Shown here: positions 21,654-31,117 of the stretch, piece after piece
Layout: each line of letters starts with the position of its first letter
Position numbering within the stretch: the first letter of the stretch is position 1
NCBI GenBank assembly: GCA_013995675.1
Contig: VWRR01000009.1
Span: 124,001 to 188,000 of the forward strand
DNA from: Cyanidiococcus yangmingshanensis
Lineage: Eukaryota; Rhodophyta; Bangiophyceae; Cyanidiales; Cyanidiaceae
Direction of reading: 5' to 3'
Length of the DNA: 64,000 nucleotides
Translations under genes and position numbers: made by a program
Notes under the pieces: generated by a model
Databases searched by the model: none
What the model saw: only the letters and a program-made list of their open reading frames with translations
What the model was told of the DNA's origin: nothing

Positions 21654-22359
21654 TACTCTGTGCAGTCGATGGTGACCCTGCAGTCTCGAGCGTCTAGCCC
21701 TGTTGTTTTCGTCAACCGAACAACGCGAACGAACACTGACAAACAAAAGTACAGCGTTGCCGTTGATGTCCAGCGCAGGGAGCAGGCACGCTCCAAGTCG
21801 GAGAAGCATCGATAGCGAGTAGAATCGTTGTCGTGCCTGTGGTTTGCAAGAATCTTCATGATTTTTTTCAATGAATTGTCGTGATCAGCTACGAGTGATG
21901 TTGATCTCGGGCCAGGAGACATCATCAGCTGGTGTCAAGCCATTCAAGACTTTATCTTGATCCTGAGTTGCCGCTCATGTCGAAAGTGGGGCCAGCAAAC
22001 AACACACTATTGACGAGCACAAGGATACGACTCGAGTCCTTTCCCGAAAAAGCATGTCTTAGAGACATGATCAAGCCAATGCGTAAAGAATCACTGGTTT
22101 CTGTTTTGGCTCTGACGATCCTTCGAAGCCATCTTACGGAGCGTTGTTGTCACTGTTCGAAACACGACCTTTTGGTAACCTCGTTGGCGCTTTTCTGTTG
22201 AACGAGCACCTTGGTGTACCGAAGCTTGGCTCCGTTTCGGTTATTGATCGACGACGACGAGGCGTGCTGACGCTTCCAAAAGGGCAAGTGTGAAACCACC
22301 GATCGACTGATAGCTCGATCAGTACGCTTCCTGTGACGCTGCTAGACGCTTTTCTGGGA
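21654..22359. other. Divergent intergenic MIC60 / PurM
   Basis: About 700 bases shared by two divergent genes. No gene is recognised. It is somewhat less GC-rich around 21830-22000 and should hold both promoters. Confidence 0.3.
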
Positions 22360-23685
22360 ATGAGGACCGCTCAAGGCTCCGTTGCTGGCTTTGTTGCCAT
22401 ACAGCCGTGTCAGACGACTACTTGGACGCTCGAGCGGACCCGAAGTTTCTCCGCTCGAAGCCGTTTGCAGCTTGAGCAAAGGTCAGCGAACAGGCCGATC
22501 CAGTGTCGACGTTGTCTTTTCCTCCAGGCTTCTACGGGTGCTGTTCCGCCACCTAGTTATACGCGAGCAGGCGTGGACTTAGACACTGAGACTGCCTCAG
22601 TGCAGGCACTTGTGAAAGCGCTGGGTGCAGCAGGTAGACAGCAACCAGCGCTGGGGGCCCCAGCCGACAAGCTCGGTGGCTTCTCCGGTCTGATCGACTT
22701 TGGACCGAACACGCTGTTGGCTCTCTGCACTGACGGTGTTGGCTCCAAAATCGTGCTAGCTGCCCAGCTGAATCGTTACGAGGGGATTCCTTACGACTGC
22801 GTAGCGATGAATGTGAACGACCTGTTGTGCATCGGTGCCGAGCCACTGGCTTTTGTCGACTATATTGCTGCACCGCGTCCAGAACCGACCCTTTGGGCAA
22901 CGCTGGGATGTTCGCTCGGAACAGCTTGTCGACTTGCTCGGGTCACACTGGCAGGCGGTGAGACTGCGAGTCTTCCCGATATGGTTAACCACGTTGACAT
23001 GAGCGGGACTGCGCTAGGATGGCTGCCTCGCGGTGCTCAGTTGAATGGCACCAAAATAGAACCTGGTGACCTGCTGATTGGTATTCCATCTTCGGGTCTG
23101 CACAGCAACGGCTATTCGCTGGTTCGTCAGGTCGTTGAACGTGCCGGTGTGGACTTGAATGCGAAACCTCCTTTCGCTTTGCCTGTTGAAACGAACCGCT
23201 TTACGGTTCGCGATGAGGAGCACCAACCGAGTTGGTCGACGGCCACCCTAGGTGAACTATTGCTCTATCCAACAGCCATCTATGTGAATCCGCTGGTAGA
23301 CCTGGTTCGATGCTGTCGAGAAGATCCTCTGCAAGCGCCCTGTCCGTACGAGGCTATACGGGGCATGGCTCATATTACTGGTGGCGGTCTCAGCAACCTG
23401 TTGCGTTGGCGTTCGGATCTCGGTTTCGATATCGAGGATCCGCTTCCGGTTCATCCAGAGTTTCATTGGCTGCAGTCGGCTGCGGGTTGGATTAGTGATG
23501 CAGAAATGTATCGGGTCTTCAATATGGGCATGGGTATGGTTCTTGTGATCGAGGCGAGTGCGGCTGCTAGGGTGTGCAGTTGGTTGAAGGAGCGAGTACC
23601 TGGAGTGCAGATTGTTGGACGAGTGAACGAACGGGCCCGGGTTCGGCACCTGCCAACTGGTGTGGAGTTTGACCACTATGGTTGA
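22360..23685 (+). CDS. purM: AIR synthetase (phosphoribosylformylglycinamidine cyclo-ligase)
   Basis: The intact frame from ATG 22360 codes 441 residues. The first 65 are Arg/Ser/Gln-rich and look like an organelle targeting peptide. The enzyme part starts at YTRAGVDLD and shows LGGFSGLIDFG, then ALCTDGVGSKIVLAAQLNRY, DCVAMNVNDLLCIGAEPLAF and TLAGGETASLPDMV, all hallmark PurM stretches. Later come LLIGIPSSGLHSNGYSLVRQ and GMAHITGGGLSNLLRW. PurM closes the imidazole ring from FGAM to AIR with ATP in purine biosynthesis. In plants this pathway is plastidial, and a targeting peptide here is consistent with that. It is a stand-alone enzyme, unlike the animal trifunctional protein. It converges on the beta-tubulin gene. 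Confidence 0.93.
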   Translation: MRTAQGSVAGFVAIQPCQTTTWTLERTRSFSARSRLQLEQRSANRPIQCRRCLFLQASTGAVPPPSYTRAGVDLDTETASVQALVKALGAAGRQQPALGAPADKLGGFSGLIDFGPNTLLALCTDGVGSKIVLAAQLNRYEGIPYDCVAMNVNDLLCIGAEPLAFVDYIAAPRPEPTLWATLGCSLGTACRLARVTLAGGETASLPDMVNHVDMSGTALGWLPRGAQLNGTKIEPGDLLIGIPSSGLHSNGYSLVRQVVERAGVDLNAKPPFALPVETNRFTVRDEEHQPSWSTATLGELLLYPTAIYVNPLVDLVRCCREDPLQAPCPYEAIRGMAHITGGGLSNLLRWRSDLGFDIEDPLPVHPEFHWLQSAAGWISDAEMYRVFNMGMGMVLVIEASAAARVCSWLKERVPGVQIVGRVNERARVRHLPTGVEFDHYG

Positions 23686-24322
23686 ATGCATTTATGGAAA
23701 CTGCATCGATTCCTTGGTCTCACGAACATGAAGAGGTCGATAGGACGGGTCCCGGCAGGAGCGCCACCGGCTGTGGTCGACGATTGACAAGCACTATCCT
23801 TCGAACCGTGTCTCCCAACGTTGAACATGATGGTGTGTCCAGAAAGCAGATACGGCTCGATGGGGGAAGGATTCTTTTTCGCGTTTGAACGGTTCACAAC
23901 CGGACTGGGTCACCGATCAACGAATCACCCTCGTCGGATCGTAGCTGAAGCGCGAGTCAGTCCTGCTAGGGCTGTGCCGATCGAGCTGGTCTTATCGCTG
24001 CTGTATCTCTGTCATAATGGGTGCTGCTGCGTCTCTAGGTCTAGGGCAATCCTGGCGATCGCCAGCCGTGGATCAAGCTTGGAAGAGAAGCTTCCTCTCG
24101 CGAGCGAACTTGTTGAAGGACGACTAATTTATCAAGGATTTTACGGAAAGCTGCCATATACGTCGTGACCACAGACGAGTGCTTCTTGTACGGGGACGAT
24201 CTCGACAGGACGGAGACCCGCCGATGACCTCGGGACGTGCTGGGCGACACGAGACGTTACGAGATGAGACGCGAAGTTGAGGAATGGTCCTTGGACCCAA
24301 TGCCTCGCGGTGAAATGCAAGT
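23686..24322. other. Convergent intergenic PurM / beta-tubulin
   Basis: This holds the 3' regions of both genes. Short open frames exist but no gene or structured RNA is recognised. Confidence 0.3.
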
Positions 24323-25708
24323 TTAGCCCATAAGGGAGCTTTCGATTGCTGTTCTGTCCTCCTCGCCGGCTCTGTATGCGCCGAATTCCTGTTCGACATC
24401 CTCATCGTCGTCCTCCGCCACGGCCTGCTCATACTGCTGATACTCGCTGACTAGATCATTCATGTTGCTTTCTGCTTCCGTAAATTCCATCGGATCCATG
24501 CCTTCACCGGTATACCAATGCAGGAAGGCTTTGCGCCGGAACATGGCTGAGAACTGCTCTCCGACCCGCTTGAAGATCTCCTGAACGGCAGTCGTATTGC
24601 CGACAAAGACACACGACATATCAAGACCTTTTGGTGGCACACCGCACACGGAGCTCTTGATGTTGTGCGGAATCCACTCGACAAAGTACGCCGAGTTCTT
24701 GCTCTGCACCATGCTCATCTGCTCGTCCACATCTTTGGTGGAGATGCGCGAGCCACGGAAATAAGCAGCTGCAGTGAGATAACGGCCCTGGCGCGGGTCG
24801 CAAGCAACGAATTGGTTCTTCGCGTCAAACATCTGCTGCGTGAGATCGGCGATAGAGAGATGGCGATATGCCGTGCTCGCTGTCGCCGTCAAAGGTGCCA
24901 GAGATACTGAGAAAAAGTGTAAGCGCGGGAAAGGAATCAAGTTGACCGCCAACTTGCGCAAGTCCGAGTTCAGCTGTCCAGGAAAGCGAAGCGAGCAGGT
25001 GATGCCGCTCATGACGCCGGAAACGAGCTTGTTCAGATCCGCGTATGACGGGTTCGTGAGTTTCAGCGTGCGCTGGCAGATGTCGTACAACGCCTCGTTA
25101 TCAATACAGAAAACTTCGTCCGCGTTTTCGACAAGCTGGTGTATCGACAGCGTCGCGTTGTACGGCTCCACAACGGTGTCACTCACTTTGGGCGACGGCA
25201 TCACACTATAGGTGCACATCATCCGATCCGGGTACTCCTCACGAATCTTGCTGATCAGCAGCGTTCCGAGACCCGAGCCGGTGCCACCCCCCAACGAGTG
25301 CGTCACCTGAAAGCCCTGGAGACACTCGCAACTCTCGCACTCTTTACGAACCACATCCATCACCGCATCGACAAGCTCTGCGCCCTCCGTGTAGTGTCCT
25401 TTAGCCCAGTTGTTTCCTGCGCCAGACTGGCCGTACACAAAGTTGTCCGGCCGAAATAGCGTGCCATAGTCAGAGGCACGCACTGCATCCATCGTTCCAG
25501 GCTCCAGATCGACAAGAACTGCTCGTGGCACATACCGCCCCGTGCTCGCTTCATTGTAGTAGACACTGATCCGCTCTAGTTGCTGTTCCGAGTCGCCACG
25601 ATAGAAACCTTGCGCATCAACTCCGTGCTCCTCCGAAATCACCTCCCAAAACTTGCGTCCAATCTGATTACCACACTGGCCAACCTGAATATGCAGAATC
25701 TCACGCAT
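24323..25708 (-). CDS. TUBB: Beta-tubulin
   Basis: This is a complete, intronless beta-tubulin of 461 residues. I chose the ATG at 25708 because it begins MREI, the conserved N-terminal tetrapeptide that marks beta-tubulin and mediates co-translational autoregulation of its mRNA in animals. GTP-binding features are present: GQCGNQIG near the start, the glycine-rich signature [15 protein letters not shown] near residue 140, and the later [15 protein letters not shown]. The C-terminal tail is acidic ([15 protein letters not shown]) but ends unusually in a Thr/Ser/Leu/Met-Gly tail. It assembles with alpha-tubulin into microtubules. The gene is head-to-head with DRP5B, an order I recall from C. 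merolae (CMN263C next to CMN262C). Confidence 0.97.
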   Translation of the reverse strand: MREILHIQVGQCGNQIGRKFWEVISEEHGVDAQGFYRGDSEQQLERISVYYNEASTGRYVPRAVLVDLEPGTMDAVRASDYGTLFRPDNFVYGQSGAGNNWAKGHYTEGAELVDAVMDVVRKECESCECLQGFQVTHSLGGGTGSGLGTLLISKIREEYPDRMMCTYSVMPSPKVSDTVVEPYNATLSIHQLVENADEVFCIDNEALYDICQRTLKLTNPSYADLNKLVSGVMSGITCSLRFPGQLNSDLRKLAVNLIPFPRLHFFSVSLAPLTATASTAYRHLSIADLTQQMFDAKNQFVACDPRQGRYLTAAAYFRGSRISTKDVDEQMSMVQSKNSAYFVEWIPHNIKSSVCGVPPKGLDMSCVFVGNTTAVQEIFKRVGEQFSAMFRRKAFLHWYTGEGMDPMEFTEAESNMNDLVSEYQQYEQAVAEDDDEDVEQEFGAYRAGEEDRTAIESSLMG

Positions 25709-25828
25709 TCTTCGTTGTACGTTTGTCACTGGTAGTTGTTAAAAGCGACCCAGATACTCCTCACCGAGCGTACAACAACGCAGCGTGTACTTGGCAGAAG
25801 AACACGCCGTCGTGTGCAGAGCGCCCGC

Positions 25829-25836
25829 GCGCGAAA
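25829..25836 (-). promoter_or_regulatory. Candidate E2F site, beta-tubulin side
   Basis: The minus strand reads TTTCGCGC, an exact match to the E2F/DP consensus TTTSSCGC, about 120 bases upstream of the beta-tubulin ATG. A chance match is possible in such GC-rich DNA. Confidence 0.4.
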
Positions 25837-25937
25837 CGCCTCGAACCGCCATGGTGTCACGCGGGGGAATTTGAATCCGTGCGTAGCCGTGCCGTGCCGT
25901 GCCGTGCTGGCCGACGCGCGGCGTGTTGTAACGATTG

Positions 25938-25962
25938 CGCACGCACGCACGCACGCACGCAT
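25938..25962. repeat. GCAC microsatellite
   Basis: About six tandem copies of a four-base GCAC unit lie in the divergent promoter region. Confidence 0.9.
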
Positions 25963-26730
25963 GTCACATGCCATGCAGTCACAATGATCTCGACAGCGAT
26001 CGCGCCGCGCGCCTGTGAAGCATCTTGACGGCCGCAGTCGATTGCGTTTCCCGCCAGCAGGACCGCTGGGCCGGTGCTTTGCGTGGCTGCGTCTCGGTGG
26101 GGTCGCTGGATCGCCTATGGGATCGCTGCGCTCGAGCAGGCCGCTCTTCATGGGCTGTTGCCGCTACCGCTGCGAATGCTGCCGCTGGTGGAGCTCGACG
26201 CAGAGTCAATGGGTCGTACTGGGTTCGGCGTCGCTGCTCATGCGCCATCGATCGAGCGCCCGTGACTTGGGTGTCCCAACTGCGTTCGCCTGGTGTCGAT
26301 GTTGCGTCGCTGGTGCTGGTGGTGCTGGCGGTCATCATTCCGAGTCACCTGCACGCATCGCATCAGGCGCCGTCGCGAATGCGTGACCCCAGGCGCGATC
26401 ATACATTCACGCCGATGCGTGTTCCAGTGCGCATGCGTGCAAGCGAGGGATCAGATGGTGGTCCTTCAGCGCATCCAGAGCGTTCACTAGGGCGATCTAT
26501 GTGGGGGTGCCCTTTCCTAGGATCATCGAGGCCGCCGGTGAATCACTCCGATCAGCGTGATCCTAGAGCGCAACACGAGTACCGAGGTAATCGATCGTCG
26601 AGGCAACGCGCACTCATCATGACTCTGGGTGGTGTTCGTCGAGAGGGGCAGACCCAACCGCCTGCGGCAATCGCGCATCGGTCCCAATCAGTGCGTGAAC
26701 ACGTCGTCGATCACGCGCTTTCCGAAAATC

Positions 26731-26809
26731 CAGTCAGTAAATCGGCCATCCAGTCAGTAAATCGGCCATCCAGTCAGTAAATCGGCCATCCAGTCAGTAA
26801 ATCGGCCAG
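26731..26809. repeat. 20-bp tandem repeat, four copies
   Basis: The unit CAGTCAGTAAATCGGCCATC occurs four times back to back, the last ending in CAG in place of CATC. It lies 157-236 bases upstream of the DRP5B ATG. Perfect identity suggests recent origin or selection as a regulatory element. Confidence 0.95.
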
Positions 26810-26825
26810 TGGCCTGGCGTGACGC

Positions 26826-26833
26826 GCGCCAAA
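26826..26833 (-). promoter_or_regulatory. Candidate E2F site, DRP5B distal
   Basis: GCGCCAAA on the plus strand is TTTGGCGC on the minus strand, a perfect E2F/DP consensus, 133 bases upstream of the DRP5B ATG. Confidence 0.45.
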
Positions 26834-26948
26834 CTGTAAGGTCACACGCTAGGCGCTGCGCGTTCGAAATTTCAAATCGCCACTGGCTGGCGCCGCATCG
26901 GGGGCGAAGCGGCGCGCGTTCAGGCGCCACGGGCTCTGGGCAATCGCT

Positions 26949-26956
26949 TTTGGCGC
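26949..26956 (+). promoter_or_regulatory. Candidate E2F site, DRP5B proximal
   Basis: TTTGGCGC lies only 10 bases before the DRP5B ATG and matches the E2F/DP consensus perfectly. With the site at 26826 it forms an inverted pair. Plastid-division genes of red algae are known to be expressed in S/M phase, so this is a plausible control site. Confidence 0.5.
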
Positions 26957-26966
26957 TGTCTTCGCG

Positions 26967-29810
26967 ATGACTGCGAGACGTCTCAATCTCTCCGGAATGG
27001 AAGAAAACCTTGATCCTGCTTGGGAAGGTTATGGTGCATCAAGTGCGAATATTGGTGCGGGTGGTTATGTAGGAGAAGGCACGCTTCATTCGAGTGGGAT
27101 GCTAGGGAGCCGGCGTCAAGCGCGGCTCTCTGACAATAGCGCTGGAGGTAACTTTGGTGCTCCGCGAACACCGCTCACGGAAGAGCGTTCGATGAACCGC
27201 TCTGGGATAGGAGCCGTGTCTAGCGACTATGCTGATCCGGCCATTCTGAACGCTTCGGCGCACGAAGAGCTTTACTCTGCGTACAACTTGCTGCATGCGC
27301 TGGCGCAGGACTTTAAGAAGCCCTTCGACGCGCCAGCGATTGTGGTGATTGGACACCAGACTGATGGCAAATCGGCTTTGATCGAAGCGCTCGTTGGTTT
27401 CCAGTTTTCTCACGTCGGTGGAGGGACCAAGACGCGTCGGCCAGTGACGCTCCACATGCAGTACAACCCGCGCTGCGCGCAGCCGCTCTGCTTTCTGTCT
27501 ACAGAGCATGGAGAAGAGCAGCGCTCGCTGGCCGATATCCAAACCTATATCGAGGCAGAAAATTTCAAACTAGAGACAGATCCTTTCCGCTCGTTCGACC
27601 CGGAGGAGATCATCATACGCATCGAGTACAAATACTGCCCGAACTTGACACTGATTGATACGCCGGGGTTGCTGTCCCCGCCGCCGCCTGGCCGCCGCGC
27701 GAATCCGCAACAACAACAAGCCATCCAGGCAAGTCGCGAGGTCGAAGATTTGGTGCTCGCCAAAATCTCTAGGCCAGAATATATCATTCTCTGTTTGGAA
27801 GACACAGCGGACTGGCATACAGCGACAACACGGCGCATCGCCATGCAAGTTGATCCCGACCTGTCCCGGACGGTGCTCGTGAATACGAAACTGGATGCCA
27901 AGTTGCCGCAATTCGCGCTAGGTGGAGACCTCGAGCAATTCCTGCTTGCTCGTCCGGTTCTGAACGCACACCCCGAGCTTCTCGGTGGGCCATTCTACAC
28001 TGCTGTGCCGGCAGGGCGCGTGGGCCACACCCGTGAGCACGCCTTTGAGAGCAACGAGCGTTTCCGGCAGGCGATCGCACGTCGAGAGGCAGAAGACCGT
28101 GCCTACATCGAGCGTAAGGTTGGTAAGACTCTCCCACGAGCTCTTCGCGACCGCATCGGTGTGAGCAAGTTACGCGCTTTTCTGGAGGATCTCCTGCAGA
28201 CGCGCTACATGCAAAGCGTGCCGGCCATTGTACCACTGTTGCAAGGCGAGTTCCGCAACGTGGACCATGCCCTTCGGAGGACGGTGGAAGAGCTCGAATC
28301 AATGAGCCTTGATCGTCTGAAAGAGAAAGGGCGCGTCTATGCGGAAGAGTTTCTCCGTCGTTTGGCTTCTGTTATCAAGGGTACAATTAGGGCACCGCCC
28401 ACCCTGTGGGGTGAGTCGCTTGCCGATGAACGTGTTCGCGGCGGCTCCTATCACGATATTGGAAGTGTGGGCACAAACGTGCAGTCGGCCCAAGCCGGTG
28501 GCATCGCGCGGCTCACGATATCTTCTCGGGGAGAATCTCGCGTAGAGAATGAGGAAGCACGCCTCTTTGGCGGCGCCCAGTACTATCGAGCGCTTCGTGA
28601 GTTCAAGACCGTAGTCGCTGAGATGGAACGCCCGCCGGTCACACCCGAGGAGATTGTCAACGCGACCGGTATTGATGACGCTCATGACGGTGCCAATTAT
28701 ATGCGGGCTGCCTGCGTTATCGCTGTCGAGAAAGCCCGAGACGCCTTCGACCCTTTGTTGGAACGTCTCGCGCTGCGTTGTCTCCATATATTCCGGCGAA
28801 TGTTCCCCGTTGTGGAGTTTATTATGCGGCGCGATAACTTGGTACTGAATGAGGCCTTGGATACGCCATTTCGCCGTATTATGGAGCAAATTTACTGCGA
28901 ATTTCTGGATCGAACAGCGGCCAATGTTCAACGCATCTGTCGCGAGGACCTCGAGAGTATGACTCGTTTTGTGACGTGGAATCTGAGCCAACCCAGCAAG
29001 GCTGCACTGCGACGGTTTCTGCAGCCCGTCGCCGAAGAACTCGGCTCGCCAGCTGCCATCCAGGAGAGTCTGTTCGGGTCACCTGTGAGTCCCGAGCAGG
29101 CCGCTTCCGAGGCCATGAATGACTTTTATTACGGTAATCATCAAGGCGGTGGCGGTCTCGACGGATCACTCGGTGCAGGTGGTGCCGTCAAAATGAACCC
29201 CAACATGGCAGGCCGCCCTGCAATCAATGCTGGCGGTCGAGTCGCGCCCCCACGGAAGCTCGAGCGCAGCAAAGACGGCAAACTGATCCTACCAAGCCGC
29301 GTCGCTGCTCAGGAGGTTATTCTGCAGTTCATGGATGATCTGCTCCTGAGTCGGGTTGTGACACCCTCAAGCATGGCAGTGGTGTCATCCCTGGTCGATC
29401 ACATCGTGGACGCTTGGCGAATGCATTTCGCCAAAGTCGTTGAACTCAAGTTCAACTGCTTTTTCCTCATGCCAGTCGTGGAAGAGTTTCCCCGCTTCTG
29501 TCGCGAGAAACTCGATCGTCTCTATACCGGTGATCTGAACGAAGTCTTCAATGTTGCAGAAGCCCAAGCAGCGCTGGACCGCCGTCGAGACGAGCTCCTC
29601 CAGGAACGCCGCCGAGTCGAGAAACTTCAGGAGATGTTTAATGCCATTAACTCACAGCTCGCAGGCTATCATGCCGGTATTCCCTACAGTCGGGAAGCTG
29701 CAAACGTTGGTGCCGCTCTGGCACCCACAACCGCAGCCTCATCAGCGGTCCGCTGCTTCAACAAACGCTGCTGGTGCACCCATTCGCTACCCCGATACGA
29801 GGCGTTTTGA
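26967..29810 (+). CDS. DRP5B: DRP5B/ARC5-type dynamin, plastid division
   Basis: The 947-residue frame starts at ATG 26967. After a Gly-rich N-terminal 100 residues comes a GTPase domain with P-loop IGHQTDGKSAL (about residues 128-138), the family-specific FSHVGGGTKTRRPVTLHM, switch motif LTLIDTPGLL, and NTKLD for guanine specificity. The stretches QAYIEAEN-like and IEYKYCPNL match ARC5/DRP5B closely rather than mitochondrial dynamins. Helical middle and stalk regions follow, with a Gly-rich loop near 740. DRP5B assembles on the cytosolic face of the plastid division site and, in plants, also acts on peroxisomes; in C. merolae the orthologue is CmDnm2. The last about 20 residues may be out of frame: a one-base shift near 29745 gives a different end at 29838. 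Confidence 0.93.
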   Translation: MTARRLNLSGMEENLDPAWEGYGASSANIGAGGYVGEGTLHSSGMLGSRRQARLSDNSAGGNFGAPRTPLTEERSMNRSGIGAVSSDYADPAILNASAHEELYSAYNLLHALAQDFKKPFDAPAIVVIGHQTDGKSALIEALVGFQFSHVGGGTKTRRPVTLHMQYNPRCAQPLCFLSTEHGEEQRSLADIQTYIEAENFKLETDPFRSFDPEEIIIRIEYKYCPNLTLIDTPGLLSPPPPGRRANPQQQQAIQASREVEDLVLAKISRPEYIILCLEDTADWHTATTRRIAMQVDPDLSRTVLVNTKLDAKLPQFALGGDLEQFLLARPVLNAHPELLGGPFYTAVPAGRVGHTREHAFESNERFRQAIARREAEDRAYIERKVGKTLPRALRDRIGVSKLRAFLEDLLQTRYMQSVPAIVPLLQGEFRNVDHALRRTVEELESMSLDRLKEKGRVYAEEFLRRLASVIKGTIRAPPTLWGESLADERVRGGSYHDIGSVGTNVQSAQAGGIARLTISSRGESRVENEEARLFGGAQYYRALREFKTVVAEMERPPVTPEEIVNATGIDDAHDGANYMRAACVIAVEKARDAFDPLLERLALRCLHIFRRMFPVVEFIMRRDNLVLNEALDTPFRRIMEQIYCEFLDRTAANVQRICREDLESMTRFVTWNLSQPSKAALRRFLQPVAEELGSPAAIQESLFGSPVSPEQAASEAMNDFYYGNHQGGGGLDGSLGAGGAVKMNPNMAGRPAINAGGRVAPPRKLERSKDGKLILPSRVAAQEVILQFMDDLLLSRVVTPSSMAVVSSLVDHIVDAWRMHFAKVVELKFNCFFLMPVVEEFPRFCREKLDRLYTGDLNEVFNVAEAQAALDRRRDELLQERRRVEKLQEMFNAINSQLAGYHAGIPYSREAANVGAALAPTTAASSAVRCFNKRCWCTHSLPRYEAF

Positions 29811-29838
29811 ACAGAGCACGAGTCAACGCACGTGGTGA

Positions 29839-30151
29839 TTTGAACGAGAGGGGATAAAACATATGTTGTCCGAGACTGGGCCCCGGCTCACAGTGCCAGA
29901 ACCCACGCCACTCGCGTCCGAACTCTTTCGCGTTGCATCTTTTACTCCTCCAGGCCTGGTCCTATCGGATAGAGAGCAAGCCGATCCCAAGCTGCCTCGT
30001 GTCCAGCAGGCAGTGTAAAGAACCACAGCCAAAACACGGCGTCAGCCTGTCTTGTCAAGAAAGCATTCCCCAGACGTAAAATCTATGCGTATAAAGTACC
30101 AGTCCCGAGCTCTTCTCGTTGATGAAGACTGTCTTGGTTCAACTGCCGTAG
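29839..30151. other. Intergenic DRP5B to thioredoxin-fold gene
   Basis: About 310 bases with no gene seen; it should contain the DRP5B 3' end and the next promoter. Confidence 0.3.
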
Positions 30152-31117
30152 ATGCTTCAGTTGGGCGTTCCTGACCAACCGATCGCTTTAACCAGTAGAA
30201 GTAGTAGCAGCGGCGACGACAAGAGCGGTGCCGGTCCAGACCATTGCTGTGGTGCTGTCGTTCACCGTGGACTTCGAGTCCCGATCTGTATGCTCGTTCC
30301 GTATTCTTCACCAGCGATTGCCTACTTAGCTCTCCCGAGTTTACGTCTGACGATACCGGAAGGTTTCCTCGGTGCGAGAGCTGTGCTTACGAGCTGTGGA
30401 CCGCGTCGCGTTTCCGTAAGTTGCTCTAGTAGACGCCCGCTTCTGGAGAGAGCGCGTTCAAGACTCTTTTCTGTGGATATGGCGTCTAGTACAGCGACCC
30501 CCTTGCCGAAGATGCCGGTAACGGTTCCCTTCTATCGAGAACGACCCTATCCGCAGGTGCTGGTGGAGGTGTTTCTGGACTATAACTGTCCGTACAGCAA
30601 AAAGGCGTTTCTGACCCTATGGCAGCAGGTGCTGCCGCTTTACAAGGCAGAGCATCGTGTGCAGTTCTCGTTTGGTCTGGTGCCGCAGCCTTGGCACGCC
30701 CAAACTTGCTATGTGCACGAGGCTGCGCTGGCAGTGCGGCAACTCAGTGGAGATGAGGGCTTCTGGAAGGCCAGCGCTGTCCTGTTCGATCATCAGAGTG
30801 ACTGGGTCGACGAGAACGTGCTCGACAAAACCCGTCGCCAGGTCTATGAGGAGCTTGCCACGTGTCTGGAGAAAGCTGGAACCGTTCCATCGGCCTCTTC
30901 TGTCTTGGAGCTCTTGTTGACAGCCCCAGGAAACGGGGGGAATGCCGTTGGCGCTGCAGTCAAGTTCGCTTGTCGATACCATCGGGTGCGTGGTGTTCAC
31001 GTCACCCCAACGGTGCACATCAATGGTATTCCAGAGTTGAATGCTTCGAGTTCATGGACAAAGGAGGATTGGAAGGATCGTATCGATTCGTTGTTGACGG
31101 TGGAACAGGGTCATTGA
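30152..31117 (+). CDS. DsbA-like thioredoxin-fold protein
   Basis: The intact frame from ATG 30152 codes 321 residues; later ATGs (30290 and 30479) could be the real start. The thioredoxin-fold part begins around PQVLVEVFLDYNCPYSKKAF, where NCPYSK is a CxxS-type active-site variant of DsbA-like proteins. It continues with FSFGLVPQPWHAQTCYVHEA, a helical insert, and the cis-Pro region GVHVTPTVHINGIPE. This matches a DsbA-like thioredoxin-superfamily group known from plants and protists without a defined role. The N-terminal 100 residues contain a hydrophobic patch (SPAIAYLALPSLRL) followed by Arg/Ser-rich sequence and could be a bipartite targeting signal. With only one active-site Cys, oxidase activity is doubtful; isomerase or conjugating activity is possible. 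Confidence 0.72.
   Translation: MLQLGVPDQPIALTSRSSSSGDDKSGAGPDHCCGAVVHRGLRVPICMLVPYSSPAIAYLALPSLRLTIPEGFLGARAVLTSCGPRRVSVSCSSRRPLLERARSRLFSVDMASSTATPLPKMPVTVPFYRERPYPQVLVEVFLDYNCPYSKKAFLTLWQQVLPLYKAEHRVQFSFGLVPQPWHAQTCYVHEAALAVRQLSGDEGFWKASAVLFDHQSDWVDENVLDKTRRQVYEELATCLEKAGTVPSASSVLELLLTAPGNGGNAVGAAVKFACRYHRVRGVHVTPTVHINGIPELNASSSWTKEDWKDRIDSLLTVEQGH

Larger units (their letters stand above)
25709..26966. other. Divergent promoter region, beta-tubulin / DRP5B
   Basis: A 1.26-kb stretch separates the two ATGs. It is very GC-rich and contains short repeats (four GCCGT copies near 25888, a GCAC run at 25938-25962, a 20-bp tandem at 26731-26809) and E2F-type sites near both ends. Open frames of up to 251 codons occur here but have no family motifs and look like GC-driven chance. 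Confidence 0.5.

Noticed and set aside
25723-26780. Long open frames between beta-tubulin and DRP5B
   Set aside because: They overlap promoter DNA of very high GC, occur on both strands, and show no motif; they contain the simple repeats in translation.
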